64,000 nt of DNA, from contig CANFHA010000015.1 in assembly GCA_947446645.1 (NCBI GenBank), positions 1-64,000 of the forward strand, given 5' to 3'. Source of the stretch: Chitinophagaceae bacterium (GTDB taxonomy: Bacteria > Bacteroidota > Bacteroidia > Chitinophagales > Chitinophagaceae). This document shows positions 38,345 through 47,669 of the stretch, piece by piece. Under the pieces are notes generated by a model. The model searched no databases and was not told the DNA's origin. It was given only the letters and a program-made list of their open reading frames with translations. Every line of letters begins with the position of its first letter. The stretch's first letter is position 1. A program made the translations under genes and the position numbers.

Positions 38345-39094
38345 CTAATTTATAATTTCCCCGTTGCTATTGTCCAGCCTTTCCCGCCATTTTTGCACGT
38401 CCTCCGGCTTTTGCCTCGCCCACTCTGTTACTTCCCCTGTTATCTTTAAAGGCGCTTCGGTACGGTAAGAACGCGTCGGATTACCCGGAAATTTTTTATT
38501 CGTTACGTTTGGGTCATTTTCGAATGCTCCGGTAGGCCCCACTATATATACTCTTTCTTTGGCATTCCCTTTCGCCAGGGCCGCAGCAAGCCCCGCACCA
38601 TTCACCTGCGCCGTAAAATAAATATGGTTCATCTGCAGGCCTTGTTTATAGTTGGAATTATGCCCGGCGATCAGCAGGTCACCCACCTGCATATCTGCCC
38701 TCGTGCCATGATAAAAAGGCCCCTTGTCAGATGGGTTGCCGGAGCAGGAGCTCGCCGATTCATAGTTCTCTTGTGCTTTGGCAAGGTCGCCCATATCCTC
38801 ATAGCATTTTGCAATGCTTGTGTATAGCAAGGCAAATGCCGCGTTCACAGCATCGCTGTTTATGATTCGCGCCAGCTGCAGAGCTGTTTCGTACCATCTT
38901 AATTTTTCACCAGCATTTGTTTGCTGCCTTGCAACATGATACGCAGCAATAACTTTTTCAAAATCATTAGCTGCGTCATTCCACGCCTGTTGAAATAGCG
39001 CAATGGCTTCTTCTGCCTTGCCATTCTCCTCCATATCCATTCCTTGCATACAGAGTTTCACAATCGCATTCCGCGGATCAAATTCCATCTTCAT
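38345..39094 (-). CDS. TPR domain fused to rifamycin ADP-ribosyltransferase (Arr)
   Basis: 249 residues. Residues 1-118 are helical repeats of TPR type (IALFQQAWNDAANDFEKVIA, YTSIAKCYEDMGDLAKAQEN). Residues 124-226 are an Arr domain: FYHGTRADMQVGDLL (His 129), MNHIYFTAQVNGAGLAAALA (Tyr 159), ERVYIVGPTGAFENDPNVT (Asp 194), GNPTRSYRT and the closing GEVTEW. The H-Y-D set matches the NAD-binding and catalytic residues known from mycobacterial Arr. Arr inactivates rifampicin by ADP-ribosylating its ansa-chain hydroxyl. Stand-alone Arr is about 140 residues, so the TPR half is an addition. The native target could be something other than an antibiotic. Confidence 0.85.
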   Translation of the reverse strand: MKMEFDPRNAIVKLCMQGMDMEENGKAEEAIALFQQAWNDAANDFEKVIAAYHVARQQTNAGEKLRWYETALQLARIINSDAVNAAFALLYTSIAKCYEDMGDLAKAQENYESASSCSGNPSDKGPFYHGTRADMQVGDLLIAGHNSNYKQGLQMNHIYFTAQVNGAGLAAALAKGNAKERVYIVGPTGAFENDPNVTNKKFPGNPTRSYRTEAPLKITGEVTEWARQKPEDVQKWRERLDNSNGEIIN

Positions 39095-39342
39095 AGTCGG
39101 CTTCTATTCTTAATTACTGCTATTATTTGGTGCCGCACCATCGCAAACTTCATTCTCGCATCAAGACCAGGGTTGCGGGCGAGCAGCACGAACCCTGCTC
39201 ATGCGGTACTGCAAAGATAGGCTCAAAGCACTCTCCTGGAAAAGACAGTAACAGTAAATAAATTCACACATATCTTTATACCACACCCGTGCTCTGCTGA
39301 TAAAAAAGATGAGCTGAGAAGATTAACTGCAATCATCCGGAT

Positions 39343-39864
39343 ATGGAAAATACAACAAATTCAAATCTTGTTCCCATCTTTCAATTTCTATCGGTTGTGC
39401 TTACAGGCCTTGTGGCGGGCCTACTGTATGGCTATGATTGTTCCGTTATCAAAGGCCTTGGAAACCTGGAAAATGAAAGCTATCTGAAGGCTTTCCAATC
39501 GATAAATAAAGCGATACAAAATCCATATTTCTTTACAAGCTTTATGGGTTGCCTGCTTGTGTTGCCGGTAACATGTTGGCTGAGCTATAAAACTAACCAA
39601 CCAACGTTTCATCTTTCCCTCGCAGCCGCCTTGGTCTACCTTATTGGTGTATTTGGCGTCACGCTTTTTTGCAACGTGCCCCTTAATCAGCAATTAGAGC
39701 ATTTCAATATATCTGCCGCACCCGAAACTCAAATAGCAGCAATGAGAAGGGCTTTCGAACACTCCTGGAACAAGTATCATACCATACGTACAATCGCTGC
39801 TATCATCGCTTTTAGTTTGCTGATCCTTTCCTTGCTAAAACGGGACAACAGCTTGCACCCATAA
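39343..39864 (+). CDS. DUF1772-type four-helix membrane protein
   Basis: 173 residues with four membrane segments (about 12-30, 62-82, 90-112 and 148-166). The pattern VLTGLVAGLLYGYDCSVIKG, FGVTLFCNVPLNQQLE and SWNKYHTIRTIAA fits DUF1772, a family also called anthrone-oxygenase-like. Enzyme activity is shown for only a few fungal members. No operon partner is evident. Confidence 0.75.
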   Translation: MENTTNSNLVPIFQFLSVVLTGLVAGLLYGYDCSVIKGLGNLENESYLKAFQSINKAIQNPYFFTSFMGCLLVLPVTCWLSYKTNQPTFHLSLAAALVYLIGVFGVTLFCNVPLNQQLEHFNISAAPETQIAAMRRAFEHSWNKYHTIRTIAAIIAFSLLILSLLKRDNSLHP

Positions 39865-40242
39865 AGCACAGCGACCAACTCAGGCAAGGTAATATTCTCT
39901 TTCTCTCGAACGTTCCCCACATTGCTTACTATTCATTGTTTCGCAATTATTTGCCAACAGCTAGCATTCGAAAAACATCCCACCACCACATAGATAGCCC
40001 CAACTTTACCTTATAAAAGCTTTAACATTCCTGTTAAACCAGCAAAATGTTACAACAACTACCTTTTTATTATTCACTATAAGTCACTGAAATAACAACT
40101 ATATCCACGGCACGGGAATATTTAGAATTCACCCGCATTTCCTGCGATATTGGTATTCAACAGCTGTTCATGTGCCGCTTGGCACAAAAATTTTTATTGG
40201 AGAAGTGTGGAAACAAATAAACGAACACTAAAATCCAATGTT
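39865..40242. other. 378-bp intergenic region with a small hairpin
   Basis: No gene seen. At 40171-40186 TGTGCC-GCTT-GGCACA forms a 6-bp stem with a 4-nt loop, followed by A5 and T5. It lies about 57 nt before the first paralog gene and could be a leader attenuator or a weak terminator. Confidence 0.4.
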
Positions 40243-40785
40243 ATGAAACGACTAATTCTGATCTCAGCCTCTGCACTGCTGGCGTCTTCTGCTTTTGCAC
40301 AGTCGCCATGCGTATCTGGCCAGGTGAACTTAAGTGCCAACCAGGTCACCATCACAAGTAGCGGTAACAAAAGCGTTACCAATGAAAAGCAATACATCTA
40401 TTATACGCGCAGGCATCATAAGAAGCATGATCGCGAATACGCTGTAGCAGGCATCTCAGATAAATGGCCCTCACAACCTTTGCTGCTCAACGCAGACAAG
40501 AAAGTGGTAGCCCTGCCTGAAGCATACAATGTATCACTAAGCACACCGGGCAATGCAACCATTTGCCCTGATTCTGCAGCCAACGTATCTGCAACGCTCA
40601 ATGTAGAAAGGATATCATCGTACACCGGCAACTATCCCGGTACTACGGAAAATCCTACCTACAAAAAAGTAAGCAAGCACCACTATAAAGTAGCTGCAAG
40701 AAAGTTGCGCAAAATTAAACGCAACGAAGAAAAAGTGGCGCGTAAAACTGGCCATGCAGTGGAGGCACATTCAAAACAAGCGTAA
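40243..40785 (+). CDS. Secreted basic protein of unknown family, paralog 1
   Basis: 180 residues, signal peptide MKRLILISASALLASSAFAQ (reason for start at 40243). The mature protein has a YYTRRHHKKHDRE motif, a beta-like middle (EAYNVSLSTPGNATICPDSA), the block SSYTGNYPGT and a strongly basic helical tail (YKKVSKHHYKVAARKLRKIK, ending ARKTGHAVEAHSKQA). No known family recognised. The following gene shares all these blocks, so this is a local duplication. The basic tail could bind nucleic acid or cell-wall polymers. Confidence 0.75.
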   Translation: MKRLILISASALLASSAFAQSPCVSGQVNLSANQVTITSSGNKSVTNEKQYIYYTRRHHKKHDREYAVAGISDKWPSQPLLLNADKKVVALPEAYNVSLSTPGNATICPDSAANVSATLNVERISSYTGNYPGTTENPTYKKVSKHHYKVAARKLRKIKRNEEKVARKTGHAVEAHSKQA

Positions 40786-40827
40786 ACGATCAGCACAAAT
40801 CATCTAAAATCATTAAAAATTACAGCT

Positions 40828-41817
40828 ATGAAACGACTCATTTTAATATGAGCATCCTTAATGATTGCCGCATCCACTTTTGCACAGTCTGATGCTAACT
40901 CGGTTTATTCTTTTGATAATGCAGGCCAGCCAAAGGTGATCCGCAAATTAGGCGCAGCACCTGAGTTTCCTTTCCTTCGAAATTTATCTACTCCTGCACA
41001 GGTATATGCAGCCATAAAAAAGCAGGAAAGGCAAAACACTGTGGCCAGCCGTAAGCTTGATGATCTGCTCATGCAGCTCGGATATGCCAATGGTATAAAA
41101 GACCTTAAACAGTCTGATATCTCTGCCGACTATGTAAAGCCTGGTACTGAAGGCAACATGGGCAGCAGGGGCTATACTTACAATTACGCACGCCTCGAAG
41201 GTGGTAGCTCAGAATTCAAAGCCTGGAAAATAGCGGCTAACAAGAGCGGCAATAATAATGCTCCCCTTTACCTGATGGCAAAATGCGGCAACGCATTTTG
41301 TTCAAAAACAGCAAAGCGCACAGCTTGTGTAAATCTGCCCGTAAACATTACGCCGGATCTGAAGCAGGTTAACCTCCCCGGTAGTGGTGCTGTCGTTGCT
41401 GAAAAGAACGAAACCTTCGTTTATTACAGCCGTAAACACCACAAGAAGCGCGAAGTTGCCAGCAATATACCCGGCATCTCAGGTAAATACATTTCTGGTC
41501 TTGTAAAAATTGACGCTGAAAAAGACGTGAACGTAATGCCCCAGACCTATACCGTTTCACTGAACAATCAGCAGAACAAAATGGTTACCGCCTGTGCCGA
41601 TTCAGGTGCGCTGAATCTTACTGCCGGTATCAACGTAGAGAAGTCATCGTCCTATACCGGTAACTATCCTAACCAGGATAACAAGAACTATAAAAAAGTA
41701 TCTAAGCATACCTATAAAATGGTTTCCAGGAGAATGCGTAGGATAGAGCGCAAAGAAAACAAGATAGCCCGCAAAACAGGAGTAGCCGTAGATGTAAGCA
41801 CCAACAAGCAAGCTTAA
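40828..41817 (+). pseudogene. Paralog 2 of the secreted basic protein, TGA in the signal peptide
   Basis: From ATG 40828 the leader reads MKRLILI, then TGA at 40849-40851, then ASLMIAASTFAQ in the same frame and on to 41817 (330 codons). In paralog 1 the aligned codon is TCA (Ser), so one base change made the stop. The rest of the frame is intact and well conserved: an extra N-terminal domain of about 140 residues, then the shared YYSRKHHKKRE, SSYTGNYP and YKKVSKHTYKMVSRR blocks, ending ARKTGVAVDVSTNKQA. A restart at ATG 40861 would leave no usable signal peptide. A terminator follows at 41855. Confidence 0.75.
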
Positions 41818-41854
41818 AGACTATCCGTTTCGGCTAATTAATAAGCCAGGTATG

Positions 41855-41890
41855 CCGGGGAAAATACAGCAATGTATTTCCCCGGTTTTT
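41855..41890 (+). terminator. Rho-independent terminator after the paralog pair
   Basis: CCGGGGAAAATAC pairs with GTATTTCCCCGG (one bulged A) and is followed by T5ATTT. Confidence 0.85.
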
Positions 41891-42154
41891 ATTTGATGGA
41901 ATCAGCCATGCAACCGATTTATACCGATTGGATTTTTAAAATTGGCATTGTGATTAGCGTCAGTACGGCTTCCTGCCGTCAGACGCGTTAAGGGAATCGT
42001 GCTTATTTTTAATGTTCATTTGGTATTAATGCAATCTTGAATAATTACAAGGAACAAAGCGAGAAAGAAACCCACAATACCCGTATAAGCAATACGTCTT
42101 GGCTCGCTTCAAATCGCTCCGTAAATTTGTGCCGGAATTGACCATTTCTACTTA
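41891..42154. other. Intergenic region without recognised gene
   Basis: No ORF of convincing composition. A short hairpin-like ACGGCTTCCTGCCGT lies near 41966. The dispersed repeat begins around 42155. Confidence 0.4.
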
Positions 42155-42615
42155 TGCGACCACCCGTCAATGCGAGCCCCATAGCTTAGCCTTGCGGGGT
42201 AGAATGGGGCAAAGCAATCTTACAATACCATTGAAACCGCAAGGGAGTTGAGAAACCACGATTACCGCATTTCCCATAATTCTTAAGCTCCATAGATCAC
42301 GGTTCACACTGTGTAACAACGGGGTAAGAATGGGGTAAAATGGGAAATTTTACAAATCTCTAATATCAACACCTAAAGCACTCGAAATGAAACAATTGGC
42401 TGTAGCACAGGTAAAACAAAATGCCCCATATCGTCGTTTTTTATATTCCCTAAGAAATGGGGCATTTTGAAAAAGGAACTAAAAAATAGCACAGCAAAAA
42501 CCGGAAGAGATACAACAATTTCAGTGGTTTGCGGCAACCGGAAATTTCCCCGCAAAAACCCGCAATTTCCAACACATAAATCACTAACAATCAATCACAA
42601 CATGTGCAAATTCAG
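42155..42615 (+). repeat. Dispersed repeat element, copy A (about 460 bp)
   Basis: This stretch aligns along nearly its whole length with the reverse complement of 63537-63985. Shared landmarks in order: CAAAGCAATCTTACAA, TTCTTAA, TTCACAC.G.GTAACAA.GGG, a TGGGG..AATGGG block, CACCTAAAG, the inverted repeat AAAATGCCCCAT...TGGGGCATTTT (42419-42471), AAACCGGAAGAGAT, and CACATAAATC with CAATCACAACATGTGCAAATT at the end. Identity looks around 80% by eye. The only ORF-like stretch, starting at 42421, is broken by two 1-nt insertions relative to copy B. No transposase is present, so it is a non-autonomous or structural intergenic element. Confidence 0.8.
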
Positions 42616-42785
42616 TTTTCTCAACCCACCCGCAACTTTAGACACCTCATAGGAGAATGCGCCTTTACAAGAAATCTTTTCCGTGGCTTATTTAATGTCT
42701 GCTGTGGTACAACGGGTAGAACATCTACATGAAGTTGACGTTTCTTCGCAATTTGTAAACTATGACTAAAAGACCGTTTTCTAGA
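42616..42785. other. Short spacer without recognised features
   Basis: Between the repeat element and the cphA terminator; nothing seen. Confidence 0.4.
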
Positions 42786-42820
42786 AAAGCAAAAACCCCT
42801 TTCCAAAAGGAAAGAGGTTT
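42786..42820 (-). terminator. Terminator of cyanophycin synthetase gene
   Basis: On the minus strand ACCTCTTTCC and GGAAAGGGGT form a stem around TTTT, followed by a T-rich run. It starts about 20 bp after the cphA stop. Confidence 0.8.
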
Positions 42821-42840
42821 AGTTTCTGTTACTTGTAAGC

Positions 42841-45462
42841 TTAGGCTACAACGCCGTCTTCTTTGGCCTTGTAGTGTTTTACCTGATCCAGCGCATCTGG
42901 CACTACGTCGCTGGTGATAACGATGAAGCTGTCCTTTACTGCATTCTTAAATGCGTAGTCTATTGCTTCACTTTCTTTCTTTATCACCACTATTTTTTTG
43001 TTCTTGTCTACGTTGTGTATGCCCAGGGTCATCAGGTCTATGATCTCCTGTTCGGTTCGGCCACGCAGGTTCTTGTCCTGGCGTATAATGATCTCGTCAA
43101 ACACTTTCGCAGCAGCCTCGCCCAGCGATATGATGTCTTCATCTCTGCGGTCACCCACACCGGCTATGATGCCCACTTTTACAGATGCATCTACAGACTT
43201 TACAAATTTGCCTATAGCCATAATGCCATGCGTATTATGCGCATAGTCTATCATCACTGAGTAATTGCGGAAGTGGAACAGGTTCATGCGGCCCGGCGTA
43301 AGCGCAGGTGACGGCACAAATGTCTGCAGGCCCAGGCGTATATCTTCTATCTTGAAGTCCTGTACATATACAGCCAGCACGCCTGCCAGCACATTGGCAA
43401 TATTGAACTCTGCCATACCCGAAAAGGTAAGTGGAATATTGGTTACTTTCTCCACCCTTATCTTCCAGGTGCCTTTCTGTATGGTCACATATCCGTTCTC
43501 ATAAATGGCCGCAATACCGCCCTTTGAGCAATGGCGTTTTATGCGGGCACTGTCTTCCCTTAGCGAGAAGTAGGCCACTTTACAATCAAGGTCTTTGTGC
43601 ATGTCATACACCAGGTCATCATCGGCATTCAGTATAGCATATCCGTGCTTGAAAACGGTATGCGCAGCTACAGCTTTTACTTTTGCCAGTTTGTCCAGGG
43701 TGTCTATGCCACCAAGTCCCATATGGTCCTCGGCTACATTGGTCACAACAGCTACATCGCAATTATGGAAACCAAGCCCTGCGCGCAGTATGCCGCCACG
43801 GGCGCACTCCAGCACGGCATAGTTCACCGTAGGGTCGCGCAGCACAAACTCTGCCGATACCGGGCCGGTGCAGTCGCCCTTCATCATCATCTGGTTTTGT
43901 ATGTACACACCGTCCGTTGTCGTGTAGCCCACCTTATAGCCCATCTGCTTTACTATGTGCGCTATAAGCCTTGTAGTGGTAGTTTTACCATTGGTACCAG
44001 ATACAGCTATAATAGGTATGCGGGCCGATGAGCCGGGAGGATATAGCATATCTATTACAGGTTCGGCCACATTGCGCGCCAGGCCTTCAGTTGGGTCCAG
44101 GTGCATGCGGAAACCCGGTGCGGCATTCACCTCCAGCACAGCCCCGCCATTGTCTGCTATAGGCGTAGAGAGGTCAGAGGCCATAATATCTATACCACAG
44201 ATATTGAGGCCTATAATGCGGGCAATGCGCTCGCACATAAACACATTGGTAGGGTGCACAAAGTCGGTCACATCGGTGGCTGTGCCGCCGGTGCTTAAGT
44301 TCGCGGTTGGCTTCAGCCACAGTTCTTCCTTGTTCTTAAGCACTGTATCCAGCGTATATTCTTTCTTGGCCAGCATGTCCATAGTAAAGGCATCTACCTT
44401 TATGGCGGTAAGCACTTTTTCATGTCCATAGCCCCTGCGTGGGTCACTGTTCACTATATCTATCAGCTGCTGCACGGTATGAACACCATCGCCTGTCACA
44501 GCGGCCGGTGTACGCAGCGCAGCCGCTACAAACTTATAGTTGATGACCAGCACACGGAAGTCGCGCCCGGTTATGAATTTCTCACAAATCACAGCGCGGC
44601 CGTAACCCTTGGCAGCAGCAAGCCCCCCTACCGCGTCCTCCCATGTGCGAATGTTGGTAGTAGCACCCTTGCCATGGTTGCCATTCACTGGCTTGGTAAC
44701 TATCGGGTAACCTATTTTGTCTATGGCGTTCTTAAGATCATCTTCATCATAAATGATGCGGCCACGTGGCACGGGTATCTCTGAGGCTTCAAGCAGGTTT
44801 TTGGTCTCTTCCTTATCACACGCTATCTCCACCGCTATGCTACTGGTAGTGCTGGCCACCGTAGCCTGCACACGGCACTGATTGATGCCGTAACCTAACT
44901 GCACAAGTGAATGCCTGTTGAGCCTTATGTAGGGTATCTTTCTTTTTATTGCTTCTTCTACTATGGATCCGGTGCTGGGGCCAAGTCGCTCATCTTCACG
45001 TATCTCGCGCAGGTTCTGTATGTCGGCCTCCAGGTCGTAAGGGTCGCCATCTGCAAGCGCTTGAGCCATTTTCACGGCAGCCTTTGCAGTGTATACGCCG
45101 GCCTTTGCTTCCTGGTACGAAAACACCACATGGTAAATGCCCGGATCCTTGGTCTCGCGGGTGCGGCCAAAGCCGGTATCCATGCCGGCAAGCGTCTGCA
45201 GTTCCAGGGCTATGTGCTCAATTACATGGCCCATCCAGGTGCCTTCTTTTATGCGCTCAAAGAAACCACCAGGCACCCCTTCTGAGCAGCGATGTTCATA
45301 CAGCGATGGCATGAATGCCGATATGCGCTCAAGAAAGCCCGGTATTTTGTCAGTGGGTTTTTGCTCCATGTCCTCAAGGTCCAGCAGCATTACAATAAGT
45401 TTATGCCTGTTCACTGACCAATAGTTAGGTCCGGCCATTGTTTTTATTTCAAGTATCTTCAT
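42841..45462 (-). CDS. cphA: Cyanophycin synthetase
   Basis: 873 residues, the usual CphA1 length. Order: N-terminal domain (1-160; MKILEIKTMAGPNYWS, GTWMGHVIEHIALELQ), ATP-grasp domain (about 215-480; IVTKPVNGNHGKGATTNI, EVNAAPGFRMHLDPTEG) and a Mur-ligase-like domain with P-loop SGTNGKTTTTRLI near 488, followed by DYAHNTHG and AGVGDRRDED. The first active site adds Asp to the backbone, the second adds Arg to the side chain, building the storage polymer multi-L-arginyl-poly-L-aspartate. The P-loop is intact, unlike CphA2. The start is divergent from the cyanophycinase gene, 246 bp away. Confidence 0.95.
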   Translation of the reverse strand: MKILEIKTMAGPNYWSVNRHKLIVMLLDLEDMEQKPTDKIPGFLERISAFMPSLYEHRCSEGVPGGFFERIKEGTWMGHVIEHIALELQTLAGMDTGFGRTRETKDPGIYHVVFSYQEAKAGVYTAKAAVKMAQALADGDPYDLEADIQNLREIREDERLGPSTGSIVEEAIKRKIPYIRLNRHSLVQLGYGINQCRVQATVASTTSSIAVEIACDKEETKNLLEASEIPVPRGRIIYDEDDLKNAIDKIGYPIVTKPVNGNHGKGATTNIRTWEDAVGGLAAAKGYGRAVICEKFITGRDFRVLVINYKFVAAALRTPAAVTGDGVHTVQQLIDIVNSDPRRGYGHEKVLTAIKVDAFTMDMLAKKEYTLDTVLKNKEELWLKPTANLSTGGTATDVTDFVHPTNVFMCERIARIIGLNICGIDIMASDLSTPIADNGGAVLEVNAAPGFRMHLDPTEGLARNVAEPVIDMLYPPGSSARIPIIAVSGTNGKTTTTRLIAHIVKQMGYKVGYTTTDGVYIQNQMMMKGDCTGPVSAEFVLRDPTVNYAVLECARGGILRAGLGFHNCDVAVVTNVAEDHMGLGGIDTLDKLAKVKAVAAHTVFKHGYAILNADDDLVYDMHKDLDCKVAYFSLREDSARIKRHCSKGGIAAIYENGYVTIQKGTWKIRVEKVTNIPLTFSGMAEFNIANVLAGVLAVYVQDFKIEDIRLGLQTFVPSPALTPGRMNLFHFRNYSVMIDYAHNTHGIMAIGKFVKSVDASVKVGIIAGVGDRRDEDIISLGEAAAKVFDEIIIRQDKNLRGRTEQEIIDLMTLGIHNVDKNKKIVVIKKESEAIDYAFKNAVKDSFIVITSDVVPDALDQVKHYKAKEDGVVA

Positions 45463-45708
45463 ACCCAGCGATATTTTAGCTTATCAAGGTACTGATTTTC
45501 AGATACAATCAATGGCTGTAAAGAAAAATGTTCACCGAAGAAAGTTTTAGGATTTTTCTAAGCTTGATCTTTCCAATGGGCCAAAGTTGGCGCAGAAATT
45601 GCTTGTATAGTATTTGTTCGTTTTATAGGAGAGAAGGTTAGGCACGCACCTCTTTGGCAGGAATGTATTAGTTTTGCTGTTTTATTTTTTACCAAACTTT
45701 CATAGCAA

Positions 45709-46581
45709 GTGACATATCCCCTCGGGCATTTAGTAGCAGTTGGTGGCGCAGAAGATAAAGGAACAGACCTTGAGAAGGGTATTTTACAACGAAACCGACT
45801 CAATTTCTTTGAGCTAGGTATCCTTAAAACCATCGTGAGCCTTATAGGTGCCGACGGCCCGTCTGTAGAAGTTATTACTACTGCTTCGTCTATTCCTGAC
45901 GAAGTGGCGCAAAACTACATGGATGCGTTTAAGAAGCTGGGCTGCCTTAACGTGGGGCATATGCGTATTCGCAACCGTGAAGACGCCTCGCTTCCTGAAT
46001 ACACTGAGCGGTTAAAGGCTTGTAACTGTATCATGTTCTCGGGCGGTAATCAACTACGGCTGTCCTCTATTTTTGGCGGTACCACTTTCCTTGATGTGCT
46101 GAAGCAGCGCTACGAGGAAGGGAATTTCCTGATAGCTGGTACGAGTGCCGGGGCAATGGCGATGAGCAATACCATGATCTATGAAGGTAATGCGGCACTG
46201 GCCCACCTCAAGGGCGAAGTGAAGATAACTACAGGGCTGGGGCTGATACAAAATGTGATCATTGATACCCATTTTGATCAGCGCGGCAGGTTTAACCGTC
46301 TGGCGCAGGCGGTAGCCGCACAGCCTGGGGCAATAGGTATAGGCCTTGGCGAGGATACAGGTATGATCGTAACCGAGGGGCGTGAGCTCAAGGCTATTGG
46401 CTCGGGCAGTGTAGTAATTATAGACGGCAGAAAAATAGAGCACAACAATATTGCAGATATTGAATTCGGCATGCCTATATCGGTAGAGAACATAATTGTC
46501 CACATCATGTCGAAGGGTGACATGTATAACCTGGAGACAAGGAAATTCATGGGCACGGAAATAGTCATGAATGAGCCGTAA
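45709..46581 (+). CDS. cphB: Cyanophycinase
   Basis: 290 residues, GTG start (an in-frame TAG lies two codons upstream, so no earlier start exists). The peptidase S51 landmarks are present: LVAVGGAEDKG, the nucleophile in GTSAGAMAMS (Ser 146), and DTHFDQRGRFNRL. It cleaves cyanophycin to beta-Asp-Arg dipeptides in the cytoplasm. There is no signal peptide, so it belongs to the intracellular CphB type rather than secreted CphE. Facing cphA, it forms a make-and-degrade pair; the shared 246-bp region probably carries both promoters. Confidence 0.93.
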   Translation: MTYPLGHLVAVGGAEDKGTDLEKGILQRNRLNFFELGILKTIVSLIGADGPSVEVITTASSIPDEVAQNYMDAFKKLGCLNVGHMRIRNREDASLPEYTERLKACNCIMFSGGNQLRLSSIFGGTTFLDVLKQRYEEGNFLIAGTSAGAMAMSNTMIYEGNAALAHLKGEVKITTGLGLIQNVIIDTHFDQRGRFNRLAQAVAAQPGAIGIGLGEDTGMIVTEGRELKAIGSGSVVIIDGRKIEHNNIADIEFGMPISVENIIVHIMSKGDMYNLETRKFMGTEIVMNEP

Positions 46582-46615
46582 CAACCAGAATAACTTATTC
46601 TTACGATGAAAGGCC

Positions 46616-46653
46616 GTAGAGGCCTAAATACACGAGTTGCTACTAGGCCTCTA
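46616..46653 (+). terminator. Hairpin between convergent cphB and isoaspartyl peptidase genes
   Basis: TAGAGGCCTA (46617-46626) pairs with TAGGCCTCTA (46644-46653), followed on the plus strand by TTGTTTTAT. It covers the stop of the opposite gene, so it probably serves cphB. Confidence 0.7.
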
Positions 46654-47578
46654 TTGTTTTATATATCAGCACCTCATTTCTGCCATTGTTGCTCTTGCAG
46701 GCGCGGTACATGCCTTCGCTGTTGAAGGGCATTTCGATATTTCCCGATTTGTCTATAGCAATGAGGCCACCTTCGCCACCAATCTTTACCAGTTTGTCGT
46801 AAACTACCACATCGCATGCCTCTTTAAGCGATAAGCCTTTATACTCCATTAAGCAGGAAATATCATAAGCAACCACGCAACGCAGAAATAGCTCGCCATG
46901 ACCGGTGCAGGAAATCGCACAAGTGTTGTTATTGGCGTAAGTGCCGGCACCAGGCACTGGGCTGTCTCCTATCCGCCCAAATTTTTTGTTGGTCATACCA
47001 CCTGTACTTGTTGATGCGGCCAGGTTGCCATGCTGGTCAAGAGCTACGGCACCAACAGTGCCAAACTTTTTCTCCGAATGGTCCAGTTGCACACGGTCTT
47101 CCTTAAGTGCGTCCTGCCATTGCTGGTATCGTTGCTCGGTGTAGAAGTAGGCATCGTTCTCGAAGTCTAGGCTCTGTAGTTTAGCGAATTGCTCTGCCCC
47201 CGCCCCGCATAGAATAACGTGGGGGCTTTTGTCCATAATCGCCCTTGCCAGTTTCACTGGGTTTTTTATGTGGCTTATGCCGCAGGCTGCACCCGCTTCA
47301 AGCCCTTTGCCATACATGATGGATGCGTCCATTTCGTGGCCGCCGACATTATTGAAAACAGCCCCTTTGCCTGCATTAAACAGGGGGAAGTCTTCCAGCT
47401 TCACCACCGCGGCCTCTACGGCATCAAGGCTGCTGCCGCCAGCTTCCAGTATTTTGTACCCCGTATCGAGCGCATCCTGCAGTCCTGCCTCATATTGAGC
47501 CTGCAGATCAGGCGTCATCGTACTGCGCAGTATGGTGCCTGCGCCACCATGTATTGCTATAGATATTTTATTGGCCAT
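46643..47578 (-). CDS. iaaA: Isoaspartyl peptidase / plant-type L-asparaginase
   Basis: 311 residues from ATG 47578 (MANKISIAIHGGAGTILR); upstream codons are open but not family-like. This is an Ntn hydrolase: the chain self-cleaves before Thr 174 in KKFGTVGAVALD, with later GGMTNKKFGRIGDSPVPGAG and TGHGELFLR binding substrate. Such enzymes split beta-aspartyl dipeptides. Next to cphA and cphB this fits the last step of cyanophycin use: beta-Asp-Arg to aspartate plus arginine. The gene has no signal peptide, consistent with a cytoplasmic pathway. Confidence 0.92.
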   Translation of the reverse strand: MANKISIAIHGGAGTILRSTMTPDLQAQYEAGLQDALDTGYKILEAGGSSLDAVEAAVVKLEDFPLFNAGKGAVFNNVGGHEMDASIMYGKGLEAGAACGISHIKNPVKLARAIMDKSPHVILCGAGAEQFAKLQSLDFENDAYFYTEQRYQQWQDALKEDRVQLDHSEKKFGTVGAVALDQHGNLAASTSTGGMTNKKFGRIGDSPVPGAGTYANNNTCAISCTGHGELFLRCVVAYDISCLMEYKGLSLKEACDVVVYDKLVKIGGEGGLIAIDKSGNIEMPFNSEGMYRACKSNNGRNEVLIYKTIEA

Positions 47579-47669
47579 TTGAGTGTAAAGGAATGAATAA
47601 AATTGGGGATTTGGCAAATTGATTGTTACTCGTTTATGCCTTATCTTTAATAGACTAAAGTTTATCATT

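Noticed and set aside
42467-42652. Open frame sharing KTGRD, NRKF and NHNMCKF with 63448-63738
   Set aside because: It is an alternative frame of the same repeat element; similarity reflects DNA-level relatedness, and there is no evidence that it is translated.
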